From an uncultured Bacteroidota bacterium (GTDB lineage: Bacteria > Bacteroidota > Bacteroidia > Flavobacteriales > Flavobacteriaceae): DNA of 59,244 nt. The notes beneath the pieces are model-generated. The model searched no databases. It was not told the origin of the DNA and saw only the letters and a program-made list of their open reading frames with translations. Each line of letters begins with the position of its first letter. The first letter of the stretch is position 1. The DNA lies in contig CACKBA010000004.1 in the NCBI GenBank assembly GCA_902598295.1, positions 1 to 59,244 of the forward strand. The letters run 5' to 3'. The position numbers and the translations under genes were made by a program. Shown here one piece after another: positions 47,018-55,670 of the stretch.

Positions 47018-48277
47018 TTAAACTTTTATGTATTTACTCCTAAGGTTTAAATTAAGTATAATAGAGGATATTGTACCAACTGTAAAATATATAATCCCGA
47101 AGGACAATAGATAAAATAAATTGGTGTTGTAAAACTCAAACTGAGATGGAATTAGTAACAAAAAAAGACCTATTAGATTTCTGAATAAATCAAGTTTGTA
47201 AGCCCATTTATATCCATCCATCACTGCAGAGTAACTAAAAATACTTATGAAAATTATTCCACAAAATATCAAGGATTGATTGGCATCAAATTTTGAAAAC
47301 TTTGCAAGAAAGAAAAAGACAAGAATATTTGTACACAACCAATGGAATAATACCCATGATTTTGTAAAATAATTGTGTGGAGGTGAATATTTATTAAAAT
47401 TATGAACATCATCAATTTTGTTAATTGGATACTTATCAATTACATCCTTTGGTCTATACCCAGTTGGCATAAACCACAATAAAAATTTTTCTTTTAAACT
47501 CTTCGTTCTGAAAAAATCTAAAATTAAACCCCATACATGTGTAAAGTTGATTAAAATTGGGTTCCATGTACTAACTGGTTTTAGTACTCCATACACAGGA
47601 GGTTCATCATCCAACTCCTCTTGAAATGTCCCAAACCATCTATCCCAAACACAAAAAATTCCTCCCAGGTTTTTGTCAATATAAATTGGATTAATTGCAT
47701 GGTGTACACGATGTTGTGAAGGGGTTACAAAAATATATTCAAGTATGCCAAGTTTTCCGATGTGTCTTGTATGATACCAAAACTGTCCAAAAAGATGAAG
47801 AGGCAATAATACAACAATAACACTGTGGGGGATGCCAAAAATTGCAGCAGGTATCAGAAAAAGTGCACCATATCCCAAAAAGTTAGAAATACTTTGTCTT
47901 AAAGCACAAGCCAAATTAAATTCCTCACTACTGTGGTGTATTACATGTTGATTCCAAAAAATATTTATTTTATGATTCAATCGATGGTTCCAGTAACTTG
48001 AAAAATCGATGCAAATAAATGCAATCAAATAAACCCAAAAATTGCTTTCAATTTCAAAAAAAGATAGGTGAGTAAGCAAAAACGGATATGATATAATAAT
48101 CAAAGTTAACCCAAGAATATCCTTCAATAGATTTGTAGAACCAGAACTTAAACTGGCAATAGTATCCATTAATTTATAAGTCTGATTTTGTTTATAATGA
48201 CCATAAGCAATCTCAATTATGATCATCAAGTAAAATATCGGGACAACCCACAAAAGTAAATTTGCATATGTATTCAT
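47018..48277 (-). CDS. Sterol desaturase / fatty acid hydroxylase family membrane protein
   Basis: 419 residues with several membrane segments. The three histidine boxes of the family are present: HRLNHKINIFWNQHVIHH, with two boxes close together near residue 115, and HRVHHAINP near 190. These bind a di-iron centre for oxygen-dependent hydroxylation or desaturation of lipids. After about residue 260 there are four or five further membrane helices, making it longer than plain sterol desaturases; such longer forms are known in Flavobacteriia. The substrate is unknown. Confidence 0.9.
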   Translation of the reverse strand: MNTYANLLLWVVPIFYLMIIIEIAYGHYKQNQTYKLMDTIASLSSGSTNLLKDILGLTLIIISYPFLLTHLSFFEIESNFWVYLIAFICIDFSSYWNHRLNHKINIFWNQHVIHHSSEEFNLACALRQSISNFLGYGALFLIPAAIFGIPHSVIVVLLPLHLFGQFWYHTRHIGKLGILEYIFVTPSQHRVHHAINPIYIDKNLGGIFCVWDRWFGTFQEELDDEPPVYGVLKPVSTWNPILINFTHVWGLILDFFRTKSLKEKFLLWFMPTGYRPKDVIDKYPINKIDDVHNFNKYSPPHNYFTKSWVLFHWLCTNILVFFFLAKFSKFDANQSLIFCGIIFISIFSYSAVMDGYKWAYKLDLFRNLIGLFLLLIPSQFEFYNTNLFYLLSFGIIYFTVGTISSIILNLNLRSKYIKV

Positions 48278-48302
48278 TAATTATTTATTAAAATGAAAAT
48301 TA

Positions 48303-48310
48303 CAAATTTA
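48303..48310 (-). promoter_or_regulatory. Possible -7 box for the desaturase gene
   Basis: On the minus strand this reads TAAATTTG, a full match to TAnnTTTG, about 25 bases before the desaturase ATG. No TTTG at the -33 distance is clear. Confidence 0.35.
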
Positions 48311-48347
48311 TTATTACAATAATTTTTTTAATTAGTATGATGCTAGT

Positions 48348-49487
48348 TTAATTTTTTGTCAATTTTTTAATTTCCTCCAACAATTTTGGAGCTATCTTAG
48401 CGTGTTCTTTTTTATAGATTTCTAGGAACTCTTTTAAATCTGGTTTTAAATTATTAAATAAATCAATGGCAGAATTAGTAAGTTCTGTTGTTTCGGTTGC
48501 AAATTTTCCAGTTTTTAGGTTGAAACCGAAACCTCCCCACGAATTAAGCCCCGCTGTTATACTGTAATGCTTGTAATTTTTTTTTCCTATTTCTTTATAG
48601 GAGAGTTTAGCATCTTGGTCTGGGTTAAAACCAGTTAAAAAACCTACAAAAGCACCTATCAAAAGAAAATTAAAAGCGGTAGCTGATATACCGTAACCAA
48701 TCCAACCGATTATAAACCATATTACACACGAACTTAGAAATAACCCCTTTTTAAATTCATATGCCTTGTCCTTACCTCCATTCTTTTTAAATTTATTAAA
48801 TCTAATGGATTCTAAATTTGAAAAATTTAACGTAGGATTATCAAGGTCACTTCTCCAACTCGCATTTGGAAGAACATGAAGACTATTTTTTGTAAAAATA
48901 AAATTTGGTGCTATAAATATAATTACATTATCCCACTGTATTTTATTATTAATTTTATCAATTGCAAGTTTTATATTTAATGGGTTTTCTTTTAAACTAC
49001 CCTTATCAGATTTATAATTTTTAAGATTGGTGGGTTTAATTAATATATTTGAATCATTATTTTTCTTAATAAATTCCTCAAAAAATTCACTTAATCCATC
49101 AATTTCTAATGGACCTACTTTTTCAAGATAAGTTACTATTTGCTTAAGATATTTTATGTCTTGTTTAATCCAATAGGATTTATTACAAAAAAAGTTGAAT
49201 TTTTCTAACAAATCAAATAAGTCTTCTTTTTCCTTTTTTTCAGCATATTTTCTGGATTCAATTCTTGATCGTCTTTGTGCCTGAACTTTGGGGTCATAAA
49301 GTGGATGATCTTTTCTTCTTTCAAGAAGAGTATACTGAATTTCTTCCAATCTTGCTTGGTAATTTTCTAAACCAATTAAAGCTTCTCCAAGTTCAGGATT
49401 GTCTTTAATAATTTCAGCTGCCTTTTCAAACTTTTTTTTAAGTTTGGGTGCCATTGCTCTTTTAGCTATTTCCTCTAATATTCCCAC
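48348..49487 (-). CDS. Unrecognised protein with a membrane hairpin
   Basis: 379 residues from a GTG at 49487. I do not recognise a family. The N-terminal part (1-110) is helical and strongly charged (KKKFEKAAEIIKDNPELGEA). A soluble middle part (150-245) follows, with WDNVIIFIAPNFIFTKNSLH, then two hydrophobic segments (about 253-285: LFLSSCVIWFIIGWIG and FNFLLIGAFVGFLTG). The C-terminal soluble tail (300-379) includes GLNSWGGFGFNLKTGKFA. The two membrane segments are close enough to form a hairpin with both soluble parts on the same side. It lies between a desaturase gene and tRNA-Val. Confidence 0.75.
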   Translation of the reverse strand: MGILEEIAKRAMAPKLKKKFEKAAEIIKDNPELGEALIGLENYQARLEEIQYTLLERRKDHPLYDPKVQAQRRSRIESRKYAEKKEKEDLFDLLEKFNFFCNKSYWIKQDIKYLKQIVTYLEKVGPLEIDGLSEFFEEFIKKNNDSNILIKPTNLKNYKSDKGSLKENPLNIKLAIDKINNKIQWDNVIIFIAPNFIFTKNSLHVLPNASWRSDLDNPTLNFSNLESIRFNKFKKNGGKDKAYEFKKGLFLSSCVIWFIIGWIGYGISATAFNFLLIGAFVGFLTGFNPDQDAKLSYKEIGKKNYKHYSITAGLNSWGGFGFNLKTGKFATETTELTNSAIDLFNNLKPDLKEFLEIYKKEHAKIAPKLLEEIKKLTKN

Positions 49488-49553
49488 GATTATTTAATTT
49501 TCTTAGAAATTTAATGAAAATAAATTAAACGAAAATTAAAGTTGTTTTCACTA

Positions 49554-49566
49554 GTTCGAGTCGAAC
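49554..49566. repeat. 13-bp palindrome beside tRNA-Val
   Basis: GTTCGA-G-TCGAAC is a perfect inverted repeat resembling a T-loop sequence (GTTCGANTC), 57 bp from the tRNA's 3' end. It could be a leftover of a tRNA end or an attachment site from an old integration. The remaining sequence between 49488 and 49622 is AT-rich with no further motif. Confidence 0.3.
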
Positions 49567-49622
49567 ATTTGGGAACACTTTTTGGTTTTGTAAAGCGTTG
49601 ATTATCAATGTATATTTTTTTG

Positions 49623-49697
49623 TGGGTGATACTGGATTCGAACCAGTGACCCCTACCCTGTCAAGGTAGTGCTCTGAACCAACTGAGCTAATCACCC
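49623..49697 (-). tRNA. tRNA-Val (anticodon GAC)
   Basis: A 75-base cloverleaf on the minus strand: acceptor GGGTGAT pairs with ATCACCC and the discriminator is A. D-arm TAGCTCAGTTGGTTCAGAGC, anticodon stem CTACC/GGTAG with loop TTGACAG (anticodon GAC), and T-arm with GGTTCGAATCC. The 3' CCA is not encoded. It follows the CtlX gene by 23 bp on the same strand. Confidence 0.97.
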
Positions 49698-49720
49698 AAA
49701 GGATGCGAAATTAAAAAAAA

Positions 49721-50629
49721 TTAAATCAATTCTGCAATCATACATCTAACACTTCCTCCACCACATTTTTGAATAATAGGGATTGGGATATTTAAAATTT
49801 TTGATTCACTAGATAAAATTTCTTTTTGATTGATAGTTAATGAACTAAAAGCCAACTGACTAATAACAATTATTTTATTTCCTTTTTCACCAAGCTGAAG
49901 TAAATTTCCAGCAAAAGACTCCATTTGTTTTAAATCAATTTCAATAATATTTCTACCTGTGCTTTCAATAGATTCTTTGACTTTTTTTCTTTCATCCTCA
50001 TCCACTATAGATTCAAGACATACCAATATAAAATCATCGCCTATACTCATCATTACATTGGTGTGGTAAACAATACCTCCTTTTGAATCATATGATGTGA
50101 ATGTTATTGGAGTGTAACCAATATCAAAGCAAAATTTCTCAAATAATCCTAGGTCAGATCTTTTTGAAATTGAACAGTATGCTACTTTATTAGTTCTATC
50201 CAAAACCACGCTTCCAGTACCCTCAAGAAAAACATCATTCTCTTCATAATTTGTGTAGTCATTTAAAAGAGTATAATTAAATCCATTATTATTTAACTTA
50301 TCAATAAAAGATTTATTTTTTTCTTTTCTTCTTGACTCAGCATACATAGAGTGAATCACATATTTATCATTGTGAAAACTAATCCAATTATTTGGGAATA
50401 CATCATCTGACAAATTTTTACTCTTGTCATTTTCACAAACGATAATATTGATTCCATTCTCTCTTAAGATTGAGCACATATTCTCAAATTCATCAATTGC
50501 TGCCAATTGAATTTCATTGTCACTCATGTTGTCAACTTTTGACTGAAAAAAATTATCTTTTGATGTGTCCTCATTGTATCCAAATGAGGATGGTTTAATC
50601 ATTAAAATATTTTTTGTTATTTGGTTCAC
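49721..50629 (-). CDS. ctlX: CtlX-type amidinotransferase/arginine deiminase-fold protein
   Basis: 302 residues from a GTG at 50629. The pentein fold motifs are present: MIKPSSFGYNEDTSKDNFF, DDVFPNNWISFH (substrate Asp), GTGSVVLD and YHTNVMMSIGDDFILV with the catalytic His, and the catalytic Cys in CGGGSVRCMIAEL at the C-terminus. CtlX proteins of Flavobacteriia are annotated as citrulline-utilisation hydrolases and resemble arginine deiminases; the true substrate is not certain. It stands directly upstream of tRNA-Val. Confidence 0.88.
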   Translation of the reverse strand: MNQITKNILMIKPSSFGYNEDTSKDNFFQSKVDNMSDNEIQLAAIDEFENMCSILRENGINIIVCENDKSKNLSDDVFPNNWISFHNDKYVIHSMYAESRRKEKNKSFIDKLNNNGFNYTLLNDYTNYEENDVFLEGTGSVVLDRTNKVAYCSISKRSDLGLFEKFCFDIGYTPITFTSYDSKGGIVYHTNVMMSIGDDFILVCLESIVDEDERKKVKESIESTGRNIIEIDLKQMESFAGNLLQLGEKGNKIIVISQLAFSSLTINQKEILSSESKILNIPIPIIQKCGGGSVRCMIAELI

Positions 50630-50669
50630 TTATTGTAGATGTTAATCGAAATTAAAATAATCTTTTTAA

Positions 50670-51092
50670 ATGCTAAGAAATGTCTCATATAAAAATGAAA
50701 AACAAGAGTTAGAAATTAATGAGCTTGTTGGCAAACCATTTGGGCTTTTCAAAAGAATCAAAGAAGGTGGAGTTGGGTCTGGTAAACTTTTAATCACAAA
50801 AGCTGATAAGGATATCGAAAACTTATTGATTTTGGACCATAATCTAAATTATTGCAATATAGAAATGAGACCTAAAGGAATAATTGTGTATTTCAGAGTC
50901 CTCCTGGAAACATATGCTCTTGTTATTCCCTTTTACAAATTGGTAATCTTCAAAGTTGATTCTGAGGAATACACTTTAAATATTGATCAAAAGTTTTTAA
51001 AAATCAAGGTTAAAGGAAAAGGCAATCATGGATTTTTCAGAAAAATGATGGAGCAAAAAGCAATTGATTACGACAAATACAAAATCAATTAA
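50670..51092 (+). CDS. Hypothetical protein, conserved-looking, no recognised domain
   Basis: 140 residues, basic, without signal peptide or clear membrane helix. It begins MLRNVSYKNEKQELEINELV and contains the hydrophobic strand-rich stretch GIIVYFRVLLETYALVIPFY (about 72-91), followed by KLVIFKVDSEEYTLNI. The mix of short strands and basic ends suggests a small soluble or membrane-associated fold. No function can be given. It is divergent from ctlX (40 bp between starts). Confidence 0.7.
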   Translation: MLRNVSYKNEKQELEINELVGKPFGLFKRIKEGGVGSGKLLITKADKDIENLLILDHNLNYCNIEMRPKGIIVYFRVLLETYALVIPFYKLVIFKVDSEEYTLNIDQKFLKIKVKGKGNHGFFRKMMEQKAIDYDKYKIN

Positions 51093-51101
51093 CTGAATTA
51101 A

Positions 51102-51296
51102 TTATTTTTTTGTGATTGCAAAGAAAATGTATAAGACCATCGCCGTTAAAATCAATACCCAACCAACTGGAATCAAGAAAAATGGTTCATTTAAAATTCC
51201 TTCTTTATCAACAGATGAACCCGCCAACTCAAAGGCAATAAAACAGATAATTCCAATGGAAAGAATGAAGGTTGCAACTTTAAATTTTTTATCCAT
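51102..51296 (-). CDS. Small two-helix membrane protein, DUF3955-like
   Basis: 64 residues with two hydrophobic helices (about 7-25 and 43-60) separated by SSVDKEGILNEPFFLIPVG. The middle motif (GSxVDxxGxLxEPFFLIPxG) matches what I recall of DUF3955 proteins, a family without known function. A plus-strand reading frame opposite it is a shadow. Confidence 0.65.
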   Translation of the reverse strand: MDKKFKVATFILSIGIICFIAFELAGSSVDKEGILNEPFFLIPVGWVLILTAMVLYIFFAITKK

Positions 51297-51340
51297 ACAG
51301 TTTGCAAAATTTCATAATTTTAAATTAATAAATATTTACA

Positions 51341-51958
51341 ATGGTAAAGTTTGATTTAGATAAAATTAAAAGTTTAGAAAAAATATATCGTTTAAATCTT
51401 ATAAACAGTTGCACTGGATATAAATCTGCAAATTTGATTGGATCGATTGACAAAGATGGGAATACAAATCTTGCAATCTTCAGTTCCATTACTCATCTAG
51501 GAAGCAATCCTGCAATGATAGGTTTTGTATTAAGACCAAGAACAGTTCCTAGAAATACATACAATAATATTTTTAAAAATAAATTTTTTACAGTTAATCA
51601 TGTTTTTGAAAAGGATATTGCAGATGCACATCATACATCTGCCAAATACCCAAAAGAAGTTTCAGAGTTTGATGTAACAAAACTTGAACCTGAGTTCTTG
51701 GATGATTTTGAAGCTCCATTTGTCAAAAGCTCAAAAGTGAAATTTGCATGTAAGTACTTGAATGAATACGATATCAAAGAGAATAACACAGTTTTAGTTG
51801 TTGCGGCAATACAAACACTGTATGTGGATGAGGAATCCATACATGAGGATGGTTGGATTCAACTGGACAAAGCAGGAACAGTAACAATTAATGGACTTGA
51901 CGGTTATGCAAAAACATCATTATTAAACCGTTTTGAATATGCTAGACCAAAAAAATGA
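51341..51958 (+). CDS. Flavin reductase-like domain protein
   Basis: 205 residues. The FMN-binding split-barrel pattern is present: SCTGYKSANLIGSIDKDGN, LAIFSSITHLGSNPAMIGFV, LRPRTVPRNTYNNI and FTVNHVFEKDIADAHHTSA. Such proteins bind FMN and reduce flavin, often supplying a monooxygenase. The partner is unknown. Its stop overlaps the O-methyltransferase ATG by 4 bp (ATGA), so the two may act in one pathway. Confidence 0.88.
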   Translation: MVKFDLDKIKSLEKIYRLNLINSCTGYKSANLIGSIDKDGNTNLAIFSSITHLGSNPAMIGFVLRPRTVPRNTYNNIFKNKFFTVNHVFEKDIADAHHTSAKYPKEVSEFDVTKLEPEFLDDFEAPFVKSSKVKFACKYLNEYDIKENNTVLVVAAIQTLYVDEESIHEDGWIQLDKAGTVTINGLDGYAKTSLLNRFEYARPKK

Positions 51959-52590
51959 ATGAATTTATAGACGAGGAGTTATATGAATATTTGTTAAAAC
52001 ATTCCTCAGAAGAACCTGAACATTTAAAAAATCTAAATAAAGAAACACATTTAAAAATTCTGAATCCTAGAATGCTTAGCGGTCACATCCAAGGAAGGTT
52101 TCTATCATTGATTGCTAAGATATGTAAACCAAAAAGGGTTTTGGAAATAGGAACATATACAGGCTATTCTGCACTCTGTTTTAGTGAAGGTATTGAGGGT
52201 GACGGCGAAATTCATACAATTGATAAAAATGAAGAACTTTTAAAGATTCAAAGTGATTATTTTAAAAATTGCAGAGTAACAATTAAGCAATATTGTGGAG
52301 ACGCCTTAGAAATTATACCAAAAATTGAGAAAACTTTTGACTTAATTTTTTTAGATGCTGATAAAGAAAACTACATAAATTATTACAACCTAACCATTGA
52401 CAAACTCAGAAAGGGTGGTATTATTATCGCCGATAATGTACTTTGGAGTGGAAAAGTATTAAAAAGGAACTCTAAAGACGAAGCAACAAAGTCATTAATA
52501 GAGTTTAACAAATTAATCAAAGATGATAAAAGGGTCCATAATGTTATTATTCCAGTTCGAGATGGATTAAATTTAATTTATAAAAATTAA
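51955..52590 (+). CDS. Class I SAM-dependent O-methyltransferase (caffeoyl-CoA type)
   Basis: 211 residues. SAM-binding motif I VLEIGTYTGYSALCFSEG near 63, motif II with the acidic residue HTIDKNEELL, FLDADKENYINYY with metal-binding Asp, IIADNVLWSGKVLKR and a C-terminal RDGLNLIYK. This metal-dependent family methylates hydroxyl groups of catechol-like compounds. The substrate is unknown. Its end overlaps the convergent TatA-like gene by 4 bp. Confidence 0.93.
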   Translation: MNEFIDEELYEYLLKHSSEEPEHLKNLNKETHLKILNPRMLSGHIQGRFLSLIAKICKPKRVLEIGTYTGYSALCFSEGIEGDGEIHTIDKNEELLKIQSDYFKNCRVTIKQYCGDALEIIPKIEKTFDLIFLDADKENYINYYNLTIDKLRKGGIIIADNVLWSGKVLKRNSKDEATKSLIEFNKLIKDDKRVHNVIIPVRDGLNLIYKN

Positions 52591-52850
52591 AGATCTCTTT
52601 TTATTGAATCTGCAATATCATTAAGTTCCTCCTTCACTTTACTGATATCATCTGTAATTTTATCAGTTTCAATTCCCTTATTTTTTGAACTCTTTTTTAT
52701 CTCAGATTTAATCTCCTGAGTGGCATCACGAACCTGTCTTATTCCCTTTCCCATACCTCTTGCTATATCAGGAATTTTATCTGCACCAAAAATCATAAGA
52801 ATGATAAAAAAAACAAATATTATTTCTGCTCCGCTAATAAAATATAACAT
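52587..52850 (-). CDS. tatA: TatA/TatE-type twin-arginine translocase subunit
   Basis: 87 residues. One N-terminal membrane helix (AEIIFVFFIILMIFGADK) followed by an amphipathic helix (IPDIARGMGKGIRQVRDA), the layout of TatA. An acidic-basic tail completes it. TatA forms the pore for folded proteins with TatC. TatB would have a longer tail, so TatA is favoured. It lies directly after the M1 peptidase gene, with 2 bp between them. Confidence 0.9.
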   Translation of the reverse strand: MLYFISGAEIIFVFFIILMIFGADKIPDIARGMGKGIRQVRDATQEIKSEIKKSSKNKGIETDKITDDISKVKEELNDIADSIKRDL

Positions 52851-52852
52851 GT

Positions 52853-55147
52853 TTAACCTTTAACATTAGATTTAAATTTATCGAAATCAGTTTGGTCTTC
52901 TTTTTTTGGCCAACTGTTATTTCTTTCATCAATATCGGCTGTTTCCTTATCTGGATCTAATACAATTTCAGTAATTTTTTTATTGGATGTTAGAATCTTT
53001 CTGACTTCATTATCATTTTTTCTCCAAACTTGTGCAGGATATTTTTTTCTTACTGTTTCTCCATCCTCATATTTAATGTCAATTATTATTGGCATAACCA
53101 AACCTCCTGGTTTATCAAAAACAACTTCATAAAAGTATTTAGGGATATCGATTTCATCAATTTCTTCTTTGGAATAATTTTCATTCAAATAATTTCCCAA
53201 TAGTTTAGAGTTTTCTAGAGCTGACTTATCTCTTAAATTACTTTCATCATTCTCATATTTTTCAAAGAAAATTAATGGTCTCAATCTGTTTCTAGGAATT
53301 CCTTGCTCTTCCATCATTTTCAACATCTCCTCACCTGGCTCGGGTGAGACGAAGTATTGGTTAACTTCCTTTAATCCAATATCTACATAGTCTGTAGTAT
53401 AAAACCATCCTCTCCAAAACCAATCAAGGTCAACCGCCGAGGCATCTTCCATCGATCTGAAAAAATCTTCAGGTGTGGGATGCTTAAACATCCATCTTTG
53501 AGAATATGTTTTAAATGCATAATCAAAAAGTTCTTTGCCCATTATTGTTTCTCTCAAAATGTTGAGAGCTGCAGCTGGTTTTCCATATGCATTAGGACCC
53601 AAGTAATAAACATTCTCAGGATTTGACATGATAGGTGCAAGAAAGTTTTGATCAACACTCATGTAATCAGTAATCAATTGAGCGGGACCACGATCGGAGG
53701 GAAATTTATCTAATGGAGCGATAATTTCAGGATATTTTTCCCCAAATTCTTGTTCAGCAAGGTATTGAACAAAAGTTGTTAAACCTTCATCCATCCAAGC
53801 CCACTGCCTCTCATCACTGTTGACAATCATCGGGAAAAAATTATGACCTATTTCATGGATGATTACACCAATCATTCCAAATTTTTCATCATCAGAATAT
53901 GAACCGTCAATATTGGGTCTTCCGAAATTGAAACAAATCATGGGGTATTCCATTCCAATTTGATGAGCATGAACAGACACTGCTTTGTGATATGGATAAT
54001 CAAAGGTGTATTTTGAAAATGATTTTAAAGCTTCAACAACTGTAATTGTAGAATAATTTTCCCAAAGAGGATTACCCTCTCTTGGATATATTGAAACAGC
54101 CATCACATCCTCATTGCCAATTTTTACAGCCATCATATCTAAAATATATTTTCTGGATGTAGCAAAAGCGAAATCACGTACATTATTAGCTAAAAATCTC
54201 CAAGTTTTTTTATCAGAAGAAAATGACTTTTCAGCATCCATAGCTTCTTGCTGATTTACAATAACCACTGGTTTATCGTATGACCTTTTTGCTTTATTAA
54301 ACCTCTTCATCATTTCTTTACTGTAAACCTCTTTTCTATTTTGAAGTTCACCTGTAGCTTCTAAAATATGGTCTGCGGGAACAGTAATATTAACTTCATA
54401 ATTTCCAAAAGGAAGAGCAAACTCTCCATCCCCCCAGAATTGTTGGTTTTGCCAACCTTCAACCTCATTATAAACACACATTCGGGGAAAAAACTGAGCA
54501 ATTATGTATGCTCTGTTCGTATCATTTGGAAAAGTTTCATAGCCAGATCTTCCATCTTGTTTGACATGATTATTGATATTATACCACCATTTGATTTTGA
54601 ATGAAAACTGCTCACCTGTAGACAGTGGTTTTGGCAAGTTAACCCTCATCATTGTCTGATTAATGATATGTTCAAGCGGTTTGTTATTAATATCATGAAC
54701 ATATTCTATGTTGAACCCTCCGTCAAATGAATCTTTTAAAAACTCCTTATCAAATGAGTCAGGGATATAATAAGGAATGACACTTTCTGAATCTCTGTCT
54801 AAACTTGGAGAATCTTTTTTCCTAACATTTTGATCCAACTGAACCCATAAGTAATCAAGTTTTTGGGGTGAATTATTTGTATAAGTAATAGTCTCATCGC
54901 CATATATCATTTTATTTTTATCATCCAATTCCACATTAATTTTGTAGTCTGCTTGTTGTTGGTAGTAAGATGGACCAGGTGCACCTGAAGCAGCTCTATA
55001 TATATTTGGAGATGAAAATTCTTGGTATAATTGTCTAAATTTATTTGTGTTTATGTGTCCCTTTTGCTTTTCATTAACATCTTGGGAATATACATTCGGA
55101 ATAATTAAAACCAATATCAAACAATAACTAAAATTCTTGAAATTCAT
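52853..55147 (-). CDS. Secreted M1-family metallopeptidase
   Basis: 764 residues with a signal peptide (SYCLILVLIIPNVYSQ). The gluzincin zinc site is HEIGHN (HExxH) with the second ligand Glu in WAWMDEGLTTFVQYL. The N-terminal beta domain includes YGDETITYTNNSPQKL. Unlike standard aminopeptidase N proteins, the GxMEN motif is not obvious. It should cleave peptides outside the cytoplasm. Upstream genes on the same strand encode DUF6702 and regulatory-domain proteins. Confidence 0.92.
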   Translation of the reverse strand: MNFKNFSYCLILVLIIPNVYSQDVNEKQKGHINTNKFRQLYQEFSSPNIYRAASGAPGPSYYQQQADYKINVELDDKNKMIYGDETITYTNNSPQKLDYLWVQLDQNVRKKDSPSLDRDSESVIPYYIPDSFDKEFLKDSFDGGFNIEYVHDINNKPLEHIINQTMMRVNLPKPLSTGEQFSFKIKWWYNINNHVKQDGRSGYETFPNDTNRAYIIAQFFPRMCVYNEVEGWQNQQFWGDGEFALPFGNYEVNITVPADHILEATGELQNRKEVYSKEMMKRFNKAKRSYDKPVVIVNQQEAMDAEKSFSSDKKTWRFLANNVRDFAFATSRKYILDMMAVKIGNEDVMAVSIYPREGNPLWENYSTITVVEALKSFSKYTFDYPYHKAVSVHAHQIGMEYPMICFNFGRPNIDGSYSDDEKFGMIGVIIHEIGHNFFPMIVNSDERQWAWMDEGLTTFVQYLAEQEFGEKYPEIIAPLDKFPSDRGPAQLITDYMSVDQNFLAPIMSNPENVYYLGPNAYGKPAAALNILRETIMGKELFDYAFKTYSQRWMFKHPTPEDFFRSMEDASAVDLDWFWRGWFYTTDYVDIGLKEVNQYFVSPEPGEEMLKMMEEQGIPRNRLRPLIFFEKYENDESNLRDKSALENSKLLGNYLNENYSKEEIDEIDIPKYFYEVVFDKPGGLVMPIIIDIKYEDGETVRKKYPAQVWRKNDNEVRKILTSNKKITEIVLDPDKETADIDERNNSWPKKEDQTDFDKFKSNVKG

Positions 55148-55184
55148 AAAATATTTTTGATTTTCTAAAATAATAAATCTATCT

Positions 55185-55670
55185 CTAAAAACTAATTTGA
55201 TTTGTGTGTTTATTTCGGGACTGAATAAAACTTTTTCGTGTAAGATCAGATCTGTACAAAATCAGATTTTTTTGATTATCAAAAGATTCATATAATATTT
55301 TATTGGAAATACTAAAGCTTTTTGTTTGATCATCTAATGAAAATTGCATATAAAACTGTAACATGTCATTTTTTTTTTCGAAGCCGACAAAATCATAATT
55401 AATATTTTTCTTTTTGGTTGTTAAAATAAATTTTCTCTTTAGATAGCCATTGAAAAGCTCTTTTAAATGAGAGTATTCATCTTTATAATTCACAACTCTA
55501 TCATCCAACCCTAATTCAAGCTCAATATCATCATAGAAAGCTTTGAGTGTAACTTTGTAATAATTATTTTTTTGGTCTTTATCAATTAAGGTAGTGCTTA
55601 CATAATACTTATGAATATTATTTGAGAATGTAAAAATTAGTAGAATAAAAATAGATTTAAAACTATTCAT
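55185..55670 (-). CDS. DUF6702-like secreted protein
   Basis: 161 residues with a hydrophobic N-terminus (SIFILLIFTFSNNIHK). The mature part starts HKYYVSTTLIDKD and has FYDDIELELGLDDRV, resembling DUF6702 proteins that sit next to M1 peptidases in Flavobacteriia. A fold of strands is likely. Function unknown. Overlaps the regulatory-domain gene upstream by 8 bp, so the cluster is translated together. Confidence 0.75.
   Translation of the reverse strand: MNSFKSIFILLIFTFSNNIHKYYVSTTLIDKDQKNNYYKVTLKAFYDDIELELGLDDRVVNYKDEYSHLKELFNGYLKRKFILTTKKKNINYDFVGFEKKNDMLQFYMQFSLDDQTKSFSISNKILYESFDNQKNLILYRSDLTRKSFIQSRNKHTNQISF

Noticed and set aside
3012-49611. 14-base match TTGATTATCAATGT shared by 3012-3025 (minus) and 49598-49611 (plus)
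   Set aside because: Both are AT-rich self-complementary stretches; one match of this length in 59 kb can be chance.
51112-51354. 80-codon plus-strand frame opposite the small membrane protein
   Set aside because: No hydrophobic or domain pattern; the minus-strand protein has two clean membrane helices and a known-looking motif.
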